A stretch of 64,000 bases of DNA from Kribbella sp. VKM Ac-2569 (GTDB lineage Bacteria; Actinomycetota; Actinomycetes; Propionibacteriales; Kribbellaceae). The stretch covers positions 868,001 through 932,000 of the forward strand of contig NZ_SGXJ01000003.1 of the NCBI RefSeq assembly GCF_004216905.1. The letters run 5' to 3'. The translations under genes and the position numbers were made by a program. Positions 52,853-60,529 of the stretch are shown here, one piece after another. Under the pieces are notes generated by a model. That model ran no database searches, was not told where the DNA came from, and saw only the letters and a list, made by a program, of their open reading frames with translations. The first letter of the stretch is position 1. Every line of letters starts with the position of its first letter.

Positions 52853-53208
52853 TCAGAGTGGGGCGCTGTGAGTGAGGAAGGTGTGGATGTCGTGCTGGAG
52901 TTGCCGGGCGCGGTGTTTGGGCAGGCCGTGTCCGTGGCCGGGATAGATCCGGAGAGTCGCTGGCGGCAACGCGTCGGCGGTGGCGCGTAACACCGGTTCG
53001 GGGAAGAACGGGTCGTCGCTGCCGCCCACGACGAGTGTCGGCATGCTCACCTACGAGAGGTCCGGCGTGGTGTCGTGGGCGAGGTCGGCGTCGACCATGG
53101 TGAGGAAGTCGGCGGCGTCGGTCGGTGTCGGTGGCAGGCCGCCCGACAGCAGCGGACGAAGCCGGCGCCACTGTTGTCGTCCGGCCAGGTCACTCCACCG
53201 CTGGCAGA
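52853..53208 (-). pseudogene. Alpha/beta hydrolase fragment with in-frame stop
   Basis: The minus strand encodes the C-terminal part of an alpha/beta hydrolase (RQQWRRLRPLLSGGLPPTP, DAADFLTMVDADLAHDTTP), then TAG at 53053-53051, then VSMPTLVVGGSDDPFFPE and YPGHGHGLPKHRARQL, which hold the Asp and His of the triad. The N-terminal half with the Ser is absent. The premature stop and truncation mark a pseudogene directly downstream of the hydrolase at 53209. Confidence 0.7.
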
Positions 53209-54309
53209 TCACCTGTGCCCGACTCGCTCGTTCAGGTGCTGTGCGAAGAATCGGCTCAGGAATTGTCGCTGGGCGGTGAGGGCCGCGCGCCCGGCGCGCA
53301 GGTCGTCGACGGTCCCGGTCGGGACAAGCTGCTCGAGCTGGGCGCCGACGGCGGGGTCGGCCCGGGCGGCCTGCGGGTTGAACACGACCCAGTCGCTGTA
53401 GCCGTAGTGCCGGACGGGCAGTTCGCGGACCGGGTGTGGGCCGCGCAGGTTCCCGAGGAACTCGGCCAGGAGCGTGTTGCCCTGCAGGGGCTGGTCGAGG
53501 CTGAGCATGAGCCCGAACGGCTGGTCGAGTCCTGCGGCGACGACGTCGCCGCGAGGGCTGCCGTCGAGGTCGACACCGGCGATGACCTGTGGGTGGTGGA
53601 GCATGACCTCCGCCGCTGCGGCGCCGCCTCGGGAGTGACCGAACATCGCGACCGGTGTACGTCGGTCGGCCTCGGGCACGAGCCGGTGGAGCTGGCCGAG
53701 CACGACGGCAGCGTCTTGGATCCGCTCGTTGAACGGCCGGGTCTCGGGGTCGTCCGCGAAGATCAGGGTTCCGTCAGGCTCCTCGATCACGAGACTTTCG
53801 TGCGGATGTTCCATGGTGACGACCGCGTAGCCGCGGCTGGCCAGGTCGATGACCTGGCCGGTTTGGAAGGCAGCGAGGAAACCGCCGGCGTGCTGGACGA
53901 GGACGACGCCCGCGACGTGCTGTCGTGGGCGGACGTCGGGTGCCGCATGGGTGTCGACGTCGAGCCATCCGGTGGGCAGGCCGAATACCTGCTCGAGGGC
54001 CGGCTGTACGGCGGCCGACACGTACGGCGCGGGCGGCACCGCCCCGTGCTGGATCGCCGGGTACCACACGCGGATGGGCAGCCTTCGCGGTCGACCGGTC
54101 TGGTCGTCGATCCGGGTGGGGTCCGAAACGGATGCCGTTCGCACCCCGACCGGGTACGGCCCGGTCGGCAGGGGCAGCGTCAGCACCGGTTGTGCGTGGC
54201 TCGCGGAGTCCGCGACCGCAGCTGTTGCGCCTGTGACGGCGCCACCGACGGCGGTGGCGGCCACGAACACGGCCAGGGCGACTGAGGTGATTATCGCGTT
54301 ACGCATCAT
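53209..54309 (-). CDS. Exported PAF-acetylhydrolase-like esterase
   Basis: A 366-residue alpha/beta hydrolase with a signal peptide (MMRNAIITSVALAVFVAATA) and the PAF-acetylhydrolase/PHB-depolymerase-like nucleophile elbow FGHSRGG; PIRVWYPA near the mature N-terminus is typical of the platelet-activating factor hydrolase family in actinomycetes. GGAG lies 7 bp before the ATG at 54309, and the upstream 2-TM gene's stop overlaps it (ATGA). It is the last gene of the operon controlled by the divergent LAL regulator (inference). Confidence 0.85.
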   Translation of the reverse strand: MMRNAIITSVALAVFVAATAVGGAVTGATAAVADSASHAQPVLTLPLPTGPYPVGVRTASVSDPTRIDDQTGRPRRLPIRVWYPAIQHGAVPPAPYVSAAVQPALEQVFGLPTGWLDVDTHAAPDVRPRQHVAGVVLVQHAGGFLAAFQTGQVIDLASRGYAVVTMEHPHESLVIEEPDGTLIFADDPETRPFNERIQDAAVVLGQLHRLVPEADRRTPVAMFGHSRGGAAAAEVMLHHPQVIAGVDLDGSPRGDVVAAGLDQPFGLMLSLDQPLQGNTLLAEFLGNLRGPHPVRELPVRHYGYSDWVVFNPQAARADPAVGAQLEQLVPTGTVDDLRAGRAALTAQRQFLSRFFAQHLNERVGHR

Positions 54310-54605
54310 GCCGCTACTCCTTGTCCGCTCTGTGTGGGACGGCGGCGGTGTGGCAGCAGGTTGACGGCGGCCAGGATCAGTACGGCGCCGCCGAGGGCGA
54401 CGACGAGGCCGCCGACGAGGAGCCATCGACCGATCTGCGGGAGCACCGGCAAGGTGGCGCCGACATCGGTGCTGGCAGCGACACCGGCCGAGCCGAGCAG
54501 CAGGAACAGGCCCACGATCAGCGCGATGATGCGAGAGTGCGTCCAGCTGGTGCGTCGCGGTGACACCGGGGTCTGCGGTGACAGCTGGGTTGGGTTGATG
54601 GTCAT
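54306..54605 (-). CDS. Small membrane protein with two TM helices
   Basis: A 99-residue protein with two hydrophobic helices (IIALIVGLFLLLGSAGVAA, LLVGGLVVALGGAVLILAAV) and a short basic C-terminus (PHRRRPTQ). No family is recognised. It is coupled on both sides by ATGA overlaps to the esterase downstream and the larger membrane protein upstream. Such two-TM partners often stabilise or localise adjacent membrane enzymes, but no direct evidence exists here. Confidence 0.65.
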   Translation of the reverse strand: MTINPTQLSPQTPVSPRRTSWTHSRIIALIVGLFLLLGSAGVAASTDVGATLPVLPQIGRWLLVGGLVVALGGAVLILAAVNLLPHRRRPTQSGQGVAA

Positions 54606-55498
54606 GATGACTCCACGTTGTCGATGGGGCGGGATGTGGCGAGGACGGGTGACCGGAGGGCTCGCAGCGCGATCAGGCCGCTCGCGCCGAGCAGCCCCAG
54701 TCCGGCGACGGCGACGGCGCTCGAGACCAGGCCGAGGTCGAGTGGGCGTGATCCGCTGTAGGTCTGGATCATGGTCGAGACGATGACGACGGCGTAGCCG
54801 ATCGCGCCGAGCTGGACGATCCGGATCCGCCGCCGCTCGGTGGACACCGATGACCGCAGCAGCAGGGCCAATGCGGGGAGCACCTGGGCGGCATGCAGCG
54901 TGAAGGCATGCGGGACCTTCAGCGACCCTGAGTCGCCGAAGGTGTTACCGCCCTCGGCAATCATCTGTACGCCGACGGCCTGGCTCGCGAGCATCAGAAG
55001 CAGACCGAGGCGGATCGCCCAGGCCAGACTCGCGGGTGCGTCGATCCGGAAGAAGGATCTGGCCGTGACGAACACGGTCGTCACCACAACGACGCCGACC
55101 AGCATTCCCATCCAGGAGAACACCGTCGAGTCGAACGTGGTCGACTCGTTGAAGTGCGACTCGACGCCGCGCCACTTCTGCAGCGAGACCAGGGCGACCT
55201 CGGCCAGCGACGCGAACGAGAGCACCGATACCACGATCCAGCCGGTGATGTTCCTGATCCTGAAGAAGGTCAGTAACCAGGTCACCGTGAGCAAGGTGAT
55301 CCCGAACGACAGGCCGAACACGATCGGCTTGCGCCACGAGATCGGGCCCTGCCACGAGCCGCCGTCGACCGCGAAGACCACGGCATGCACACCGGCGCTG
55401 AGCAGCAGCAGCGCGCCGCAGACGTAGCCGACGCGCTGGTAACGCTTGGCGTCGGCGAAACGCCCTTCGCGCAGCAGGTTTCTGATCAGGTCTGTCAT
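54602..55498 (-). CDS. Multi-pass membrane protein of unknown function
   Basis: A 298-residue integral membrane protein with about eight helices. ISWRKPIVFGLSFGITLLTV and SLQKWRGVESHFNEST are candidate conserved motifs: HFNE and SHFN-type stretches recur in actinobacterial membrane proteins of unknown function. A good RBS (GAGGTGA, 4 bp before the ATG) is present, and its stop overlaps the 2-TM gene start. It is in the LAL-divergent operon. No enzymatic role can be stated. Confidence 0.7.
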   Translation of the reverse strand: MTDLIRNLLREGRFADAKRYQRVGYVCGALLLLSAGVHAVVFAVDGGSWQGPISWRKPIVFGLSFGITLLTVTWLLTFFRIRNITGWIVVSVLSFASLAEVALVSLQKWRGVESHFNESTTFDSTVFSWMGMLVGVVVVTTVFVTARSFFRIDAPASLAWAIRLGLLLMLASQAVGVQMIAEGGNTFGDSGSLKVPHAFTLHAAQVLPALALLLRSSVSTERRRIRIVQLGAIGYAVVIVSTMIQTYSGSRPLDLGLVSSAVAVAGLGLLGASGLIALRALRSPVLATSRPIDNVESS

Positions 55499-55507
55499 TT
55501 CGTCACC

Positions 55508-55717
55508 TCAGTTCTCCAGTGGCTGGTCGTGGTCGCCTGCGAGGATCGGGGCGAGCCGTTCGACGATCGATCCCGCCGGCGCGAGCCGCATCACCTTGTT
55601 GCGCACGGCAACGGCAACCGGGTTACGCAGGTGGCCGATGCGGGACATCTGCCGGGACCGCCGCACAGCGGCGGAGGCCGCGGACAGGAGGTCGTGGCTG
55701 TAGGAGCCGCCGGTCAT
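55508..55717 (-). pseudogene. C-terminal monooxygenase fragment kept in an operon
   Basis: Sixty-nine residues: SAASAAVRRSRQMSRIGHLR, then NPVAVAVRNKVMRLAPAGSI. This matches the last ~60 residues of FAD-dependent monooxygenases, with the FAD and catalytic parts absent. It begins with an ATG that overlaps the previous gene's TGA (ATGA), and the next gene starts 10 bp after its stop, so it still reads as a coupled cistron. Either a retained remnant or a small protein with a new use. Confidence 0.55.
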
Positions 55718-55992
55718 GGGATCTCGACCTCGCTGACCCTCGTTGCCGTGCTGCGGTCGGCAACGTAGATTGGCAGGAAGCCAAGCGCCTGTCGCTCCGA
55801 CTTCGCCTCGACCGTCCACCAGATCATGTGGCCACCGGTCAGACAGGAGGTGATCGTCATACCGTGCCGCAGCGGGCTGTCGTGGCCCTTGAACGCGGCA
55901 TACGCGACACCGCACTCAGCGGGTTCGTGACGGTGCTGCACAAGGAACCGGGCCATGCGCTGAGCGTGCGCGCCCCAGTCGGCGGCCGACAT
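55714..55992 (-). CDS. Small conserved-type protein of unknown function
   Basis: Ninety-two residues. MARFLVQHRHEPAECGVAYA, then SSCLTGGHMIW-like TSCLTGGHMIWWTVEA and PIYVADRSTATRVSEVEIP fit a small actinobacterial family (~90 residues) whose function is unknown to me. The start could be ATG 55992 (MSAADWG) or ATG 55956 (MARFLV); neither has a strong RBS. First gene of the operon divergent from the LAL regulator at 56062; its TGA overlaps the next start. Confidence 0.6.
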   Translation of the reverse strand: MSAADWGAHAQRMARFLVQHRHEPAECGVAYAAFKGHDSPLRHGMTITSCLTGGHMIWWTVEAKSERQALGFLPIYVADRSTATRVSEVEIP

Positions 55993-56061
55993 CGGTCGAC
56001 ACCCTGAGCAAGCACCCTGACATCGCGGGACCGCGCAGGCCAAGGGGGAGGGGATCGATCC

Positions 56062-58956
56062 ATGCATGCCAGGACACTCGTCGGACGTGCCACCGAACTA
56101 GACCGGATCGACCGTGCCATCTCAGCACTGGACAGCGGTCCGCCGCCGGCCATCGCGGTGGTCGGCGAACCGGGCATCGGAAAGACGTTCCTGCTCGCCG
56201 AGCTAGCCACCCGCGCGGACGCCCGGGGCGCACTCGTTCTGCACGGGTCGGCATCCGAGATGGAGAACGACCTGCCATTCTGGGTGTTCGTGGACGCCCT
56301 GGACGAATACGTCCGCGGGATCTCACCCCAACTGCTGCCGGTGCTCGATCAGGATGTCGGAGCGGAGCTGACGACGGTTCTGCCGTCCCTGACCTTCCTT
56401 CCCCGCGACATTCCGACAGCCGGCCAGCACGAGCGCTATCGCAGCCATCGAGCAGTCCGTACGCTGCTTGAGCTGCTGGCCCGCGAACGCCCGCTGGTAT
56501 TGATCCTCGACGACCTGCACTGGGCCGACCCGGCGTCCGTCGAGCTGGTGTCCGCACTGCTGCACCGGCCCCCTGCCGCAGCGGTGCTGCTGGCCCTGGC
56601 GATGCGGCCGAACCAGATGCCCCGCAGGCTGTCCGTGGCCGTCGAGCACGCCGAGCGGTCGGGCGAGATCGAGCGATTGAACCTCCAGGCACTCACTCCG
56701 GCGCAGACGCGCGAGGTGCTCGCCGGACGGGCTGACAGCGACCTCGCGACGCTCCTGCACGAGCAGAGCGGCGGCAACCCGTTCTACCTCGACCAGCTCG
56801 CCAGGGCGGCGGCCCGTACCCAGCACGACACCGGCGGGCGGACAGGCTCGGTGACATCGCTGCCGGGCGTCCAGGTTCCGCCGCTGGTCGCCGCATCGCT
56901 GAACGAAGAACTCGGCCTGCTCTCCCCTGCAGCACGGCTGGTACTCGACGGCGCCGCGGTCGCAGGCGACCCGTTCGAACCCGAACTGGCCGCCGCGGCG
57001 GCACAGGTCACGGTCACCGACGTGGTCGAGGCCCTCGACGAGCTACTGGTCGTCGACGTCGTCCGCACCACCGACGCGCCCCGCCGGTTCCGGTTCCGCC
57101 ACCCGATCGTCCGCCACGCCGTGTACGAGACAACCCTTGCCGGATGGCGGCTCGGCGCCCACGAACGCTGCGCCCGCGACCTTGCCGACGGCGGCGCCGC
57201 GGCAACCGCGCGAGCCCACCACATCGCGCGGTCGGCCCGGCCCGGTGACCTCGACGCCGTCGCTGTGCTGACCGAGGCCGGAACGCAAGCATCGACGCGC
57301 GCGCCACAGACCGCCGCCCACTGGTTCGGCATCGCCCTCGACCTGCTTCCCGCCACCGCGCCCGCCGCCGCGCGCATCGAGCTCCTGCTCCCGCGCGCGG
57401 GCGCGCTCGCAACGATCGGCGAATACCCCGACAGCTACACCGTCCTGCTCCAGGCCCTGGAGCTGCTGCCGGCCGAACCCGGCCCGCTGCGGACCAAGCT
57501 GACCGCATCATGCGCCGCCCTCGAGCAACTACTGGGACACCACGAACAAGCCCGCCGACGCCTGCACGACGCCCTCGACGAATTGCCCGACGCCGACTCG
57601 CCCGAATCCGTGCCCTTCATGATCGAGCTGGCCATGGACGGCTACTTCGCCCTGCGGTACGACGTCATGGAGGAGTGGAGCCGACGCGCACTCGCCGCGG
57701 CACTGCGCGGCGACGACCGGTGCGCAGCCGGATCGGCGGCCGCGGCCCTGACCCTGGCCGGCGCCCTCGCAGGCACCGCCCAACGCGCCCAAACAGATGC
57801 CACCCAAGCCGCCGAGCTAGTGGACAACCTGTCCGACGACGAACTCGCCGGCCAACTCGACGCGCTCGCGTACCTTGCCCTCGCCGAGCTCTACCTCGAG
57901 CGCTACCCGCAGGCAGCACAACACGCGGACCGCGCGACCGCGATCGCACGGGCAACGGGACAGGGACAGTTCCTCCCCCTCCTACAGCCAACCCGCGCAA
58001 CGCTGTGGCTGCTTGAGGGCGCGCTCGGCCGAGCCCGCGAGCTGATCGACGAGGCCACCGAGGCAGCGCGCCTGTCGAACTACCCCCGCGCACTGGCCTG
58101 GGTCCTCCTCAGCCGATCAGCCATCGCCCTGACGGCCGGTGACCTCCAACTCGCACTCGCCGACGCGCACGAGAGCGTGGAGATCATCCGCGACCTCGAT
58201 GAACGCTTCATCAAGGCATGGGCCGCAATCAGCCTCGGCGAGGCGCTGCTCGAGTCCGGCCACCCGAAGCGAGCACTCGAGATCCTCCTCGAACTGGCCG
58301 GCGGCGACCAACAAACCCAGGTGTTCGCCGGCTCGCGGGTCAACGCCCTCGAACTCCTCACCCGCTGCCATCTCGCACTCGGCCAGCGAGACGAGGCCAC
58401 ACGCGCGGCGCAGCGCGCCCGGGCCTGGGCCGCCACGGTCGACCTGCGGTTCGCCACCGCGGTCGCACAGCGCGCCACCGCCGCCGTCGAACTGGACGCC
58501 GGACATCCGGACCGCGCCGCCGAACTGGCACTGGCCGCGGCCCGCGGTGCTGCCGACGCCGGCGTACCGATCGAAGGCGCCGTGGCGCAGCTTCTCGCCG
58601 GCCGCGCGCTGACCCAGGCGCAGAAGCGCGACCGCGCGCTCGCCGTACTGAAACAGGCCACTGCCGAACTCGACCGACGCGGCGCCACCAGGCACCGGGC
58701 CGCGGCCGAACAGGAACTGCGTCGGCTCGGCGAGCCTGTTCACCGCCGCTCAGCCACCGATGGCGCAAGCCCCGGCGGCCTCACCGGCCGCGAGCAAGAA
58801 ATCGCACGGCTGGTCGCCGAGGGCATGACCAACGCGCAGATCGCGGCTGCCCTGTTCCTCAGCCCCAAGACCGTCGAAACACACCTGCGCAACGTGTTCC
58901 GCAAACTGGACGTCACCTCACGCCTCCAGGTCGCCCGCTCTGTCGAACGCTCCTGA
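56062..58956 (+). CDS. LAL-type LuxR regulator (ATPase plus HTH)
   Basis: A 964-residue regulator with Walker A GEPGIGKTF (~35), Walker B LILDDLHWAD (~150), a long TPR-like helical middle and a C-terminal LuxR helix-turn-helix (LTGREQEIARLVAEGMTNAQ, SPKTVETHLRNVFRKL). It is a second LAL-class gene, distinct from the one at 41587. GGGGAGGGGA precedes the ATG. It is divergent from the coupled operon 55992-53209, which is its most likely target. Confidence 0.92.
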   Translation: MHARTLVGRATELDRIDRAISALDSGPPPAIAVVGEPGIGKTFLLAELATRADARGALVLHGSASEMENDLPFWVFVDALDEYVRGISPQLLPVLDQDVGAELTTVLPSLTFLPRDIPTAGQHERYRSHRAVRTLLELLARERPLVLILDDLHWADPASVELVSALLHRPPAAAVLLALAMRPNQMPRRLSVAVEHAERSGEIERLNLQALTPAQTREVLAGRADSDLATLLHEQSGGNPFYLDQLARAAARTQHDTGGRTGSVTSLPGVQVPPLVAASLNEELGLLSPAARLVLDGAAVAGDPFEPELAAAAAQVTVTDVVEALDELLVVDVVRTTDAPRRFRFRHPIVRHAVYETTLAGWRLGAHERCARDLADGGAAATARAHHIARSARPGDLDAVAVLTEAGTQASTRAPQTAAHWFGIALDLLPATAPAAARIELLLPRAGALATIGEYPDSYTVLLQALELLPAEPGPLRTKLTASCAALEQLLGHHEQARRRLHDALDELPDADSPESVPFMIELAMDGYFALRYDVMEEWSRRALAAALRGDDRCAAGSAAAALTLAGALAGTAQRAQTDATQAAELVDNLSDDELAGQLDALAYLALAELYLERYPQAAQHADRATAIARATGQGQFLPLLQPTRATLWLLEGALGRARELIDEATEAARLSNYPRALAWVLLSRSAIALTAGDLQLALADAHESVEIIRDLDERFIKAWAAISLGEALLESGHPKRALEILLELAGGDQQTQVFAGSRVNALELLTRCHLALGQRDEATRAAQRARAWAATVDLRFATAVAQRATAAVELDAGHPDRAAELALAAARGAADAGVPIEGAVAQLLAGRALTQAQKRDRALAVLKQATAELDRRGATRHRAAAEQELRRLGEPVHRRSATDGASPGGLTGREQEIARLVAEGMTNAQIAAALFLSPKTVETHLRNVFRKLDVTSRLQVARSVERS

Positions 58957-59227
58957 GCCTGGCCAACATCCGCTCCAGACTCGACCCGAACCTTCAGCCT
59001 CATCTGATGGTTGGTCCGTCATCTGCACGGAAGCGCGGTTGGGCATCGGTTCGAGCTTGTGCCAGCCGAGTAGCGGCGCTGCCGGCGCGGGGCCGGTCCA
59101 CTCGGGTTTGCTCCTTCAAGCAACTGCCAGATGGTGGCCGAGTGGTTCTCGAACAAGACCGGCTGGGTCAGATCTGGAGCGAGCCTGACCGCTTCGCGTT
59201 GGTCGATCGCACTCCCCCGGTCAGCAA
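58957..59227. other. No gene supported
   Basis: This 271-bp stretch follows the LAL stop codon. Reading frames on either strand are short and arginine-rich, as expected for shadows in high-GC DNA. I see no RNA gene, hairpin with a T-tract, or recognisable protein fragment. Confidence 0.4.
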
Positions 59228-59332
59228 TTACCTGATGCGCATCCCGGAGATGGCCCGGGCGATCACCAGGCGCTGGATTTCGGAGGTGCCTTCGAAGATG
59301 GTGTAGATCTCCTCGGTGCTCGCCAGAACAGC
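59228..59332 (-). pseudogene. Acyl-CoA dehydrogenase C-terminal remnant
   Basis: The minus strand reads STEEIYTIFEGTSEIQRLVI, then ARAISGMRIR and TAA (59230-59228). The YTIFEGTSEIQRLVIARAI stretch is the highly conserved C-terminal helix of acyl-CoA dehydrogenases. Homology is lost immediately upstream, so only the last ~30 codons survive. It differs from the intact enzyme at 35323, so it came from another gene. Confidence 0.8.
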
Positions 59333-59462
59333 CCAGCCCGAAGCACCGATCCGTCCCTGACCTGCGGCTTTGCCACTCGGCATTTGCCGTCGGTTCCCAC
59401 CGCTTGCCGACGTCCCACGGAACTGTCACGGAACACCGATCACCCCTCGTGCGACGATCATT

Positions 59463-59830
59463 CGAACCCAAGCTGCCTCCAGGCCCGCCCCAAAGCCAGC
59501 CCCGGCACCGACCGCAGCATCAACACCCACTACCGCGTGCTCCACGACATCTCAGACCCCGCCGGCAAACTCACCCTGCGCCGCGCCGGCCGCCTCCACC
59601 ACATCCCCACCGACAGCGAGCACGCCCGAACCCCCCGTCCTCAAGCTCGTCGACGACCTCCACATCCGGATCATCAACGCCGCCACCGGCGAACTCGTCC
59701 GCGAGCTCACTCGACCCCACCCGCGATTCCCAACCCCCTCGGCAGATCCCAGGCCCACCACCCAAAAACAGAAGACCGGACCCCGACAAGTGTCCGGTCT
59801 GTCCGGTATCTCCTGAGAGATCACACCACC
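59463..59830 (+). pseudogene. IS481-family transposase C-terminal remnant
   Basis: Three frames together give the C-terminus of an IS481-type integrase-fold transposase: LQARPKASPGTDRS, NTHYRVLHDISDPAGKLTLR, RAGRLHHIP, then (frameshift) PVLKLVDDLHIRIINAATGE, then (second frameshift) LDPTRDSQPPRQIPGPPPKN. The catalytic DDE part is absent. At least two frameshifts show it is inactive. It marks a past insertion in this decayed island. Confidence 0.75.
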
Positions 59831-59954
59831 GCGACCGCCGATGAGCCCAGGACATCGATCATGTCGTAGTCCCCGACCTACACGATCATCACGACCCCGT
59901 CGCTTCGGTGAAGCCTGGCGTCTCAATCGATGTCTCGAAAGTACGGTTCTGAAT

Positions 59955-60038
59955 CCGACTTTTGGGACGCCCGCCGGGCGCCACCTTGCCGGGCTACTAC
60001 ATCGTGACCCGAGCCATCGACTACCAGAAGAACCTCTG
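59955..60038 (+). pseudogene. Unidentified C-terminal gene fragment
   Basis: A short coding-like stretch (PPGATLPGYYIVTRAIDYQKNL) ending in TGA at 60036-60038, seven bases before the strong hairpin at 60045. Placement immediately ahead of a terminator suggests it is the true 3' end of a lost gene. No family recognised. Confidence 0.3.
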
Positions 60039-60044
60039 AAACAA

Positions 60045-60077
60045 GCCGGGGGCGCCGCATCAAGCGGCGCCCCCGGC
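60045..60077. terminator. Strong bidirectional terminator hairpin
   Basis: A perfect 14-bp stem, GCCGGGGGCGCCGC (60045-60058) and GCGGCGCCCCCGGC (60064-60077), with loop ATCAA. It has no long T-tract, as is usual for actinobacterial terminators. Coding-like fragments end on both sides (plus-strand TGA at 60038, minus-strand stop near 60099), which fits a convergent terminator that outlived its genes. Confidence 0.75.
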
Positions 60078-60096
60078 TCTGCACCACTGCAGGATC

Positions 60097-60166
60097 ACTC
60101 CCCCACGAGCTGGTTCCAGTGGCCGGTGATCGGGAAGATGCCGGTGCCCGGAATCCGCTTCATCGT
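60097..60166 (-). pseudogene. Unidentified C-terminal gene fragment, minus strand
   Basis: The minus strand reads MKRIPGTGIFPITGHWNQLV then GE and a stop, 20 bases from the terminator hairpin. It is too short and lacks an RBS, so it is probably the tail of a lost gene. No family recognised. Confidence 0.25.
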
Positions 60167-60290
60167 CTACTGTTTGGTGCTCTCAAACGACTTGGCTTCG
60201 AGCCTCACGAGATCGACGACTTTGAGCTGATCGTGCGGCGACACGGCGACGATGCGATTCTCACAACGTACGTGGCACTCTCGCCGTGAG
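60132..60290 (+). pseudogene. Unidentified coding-like fragment
   Basis: One plus-strand frame ends with LGFEPHEIDDFELIVRRHGD then DAILTTYVALSP and TGA at 60288-60290. Composition is protein-like, not an Arg/Pro-rich shadow. No start or upstream domain is found, so it reads as a C-terminal remnant of an unknown gene. Confidence 0.3.
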
Positions 60291-60529
60291 TCGCTAACCC
60301 ATGGATCTGCCGGGATTTCGGGTTTCGCGCTAGCACACCATTCCGCCCAGAGCGACCCGCGCGAAGGGGATAGAACACGTGGACACTGACGTAAGCTCCC
60401 ATTCTGCGTGCGTGAAATCCGGAGGCCCTGGAGGCGGAAGCACGTGGTTCAACCTGGCGTCCGACAGCAGCTCGGGCAGTCCCGGACACACCGCGAAACC
60501 AAGTTGCGGTCATTGGGAAGAATGGAGCC

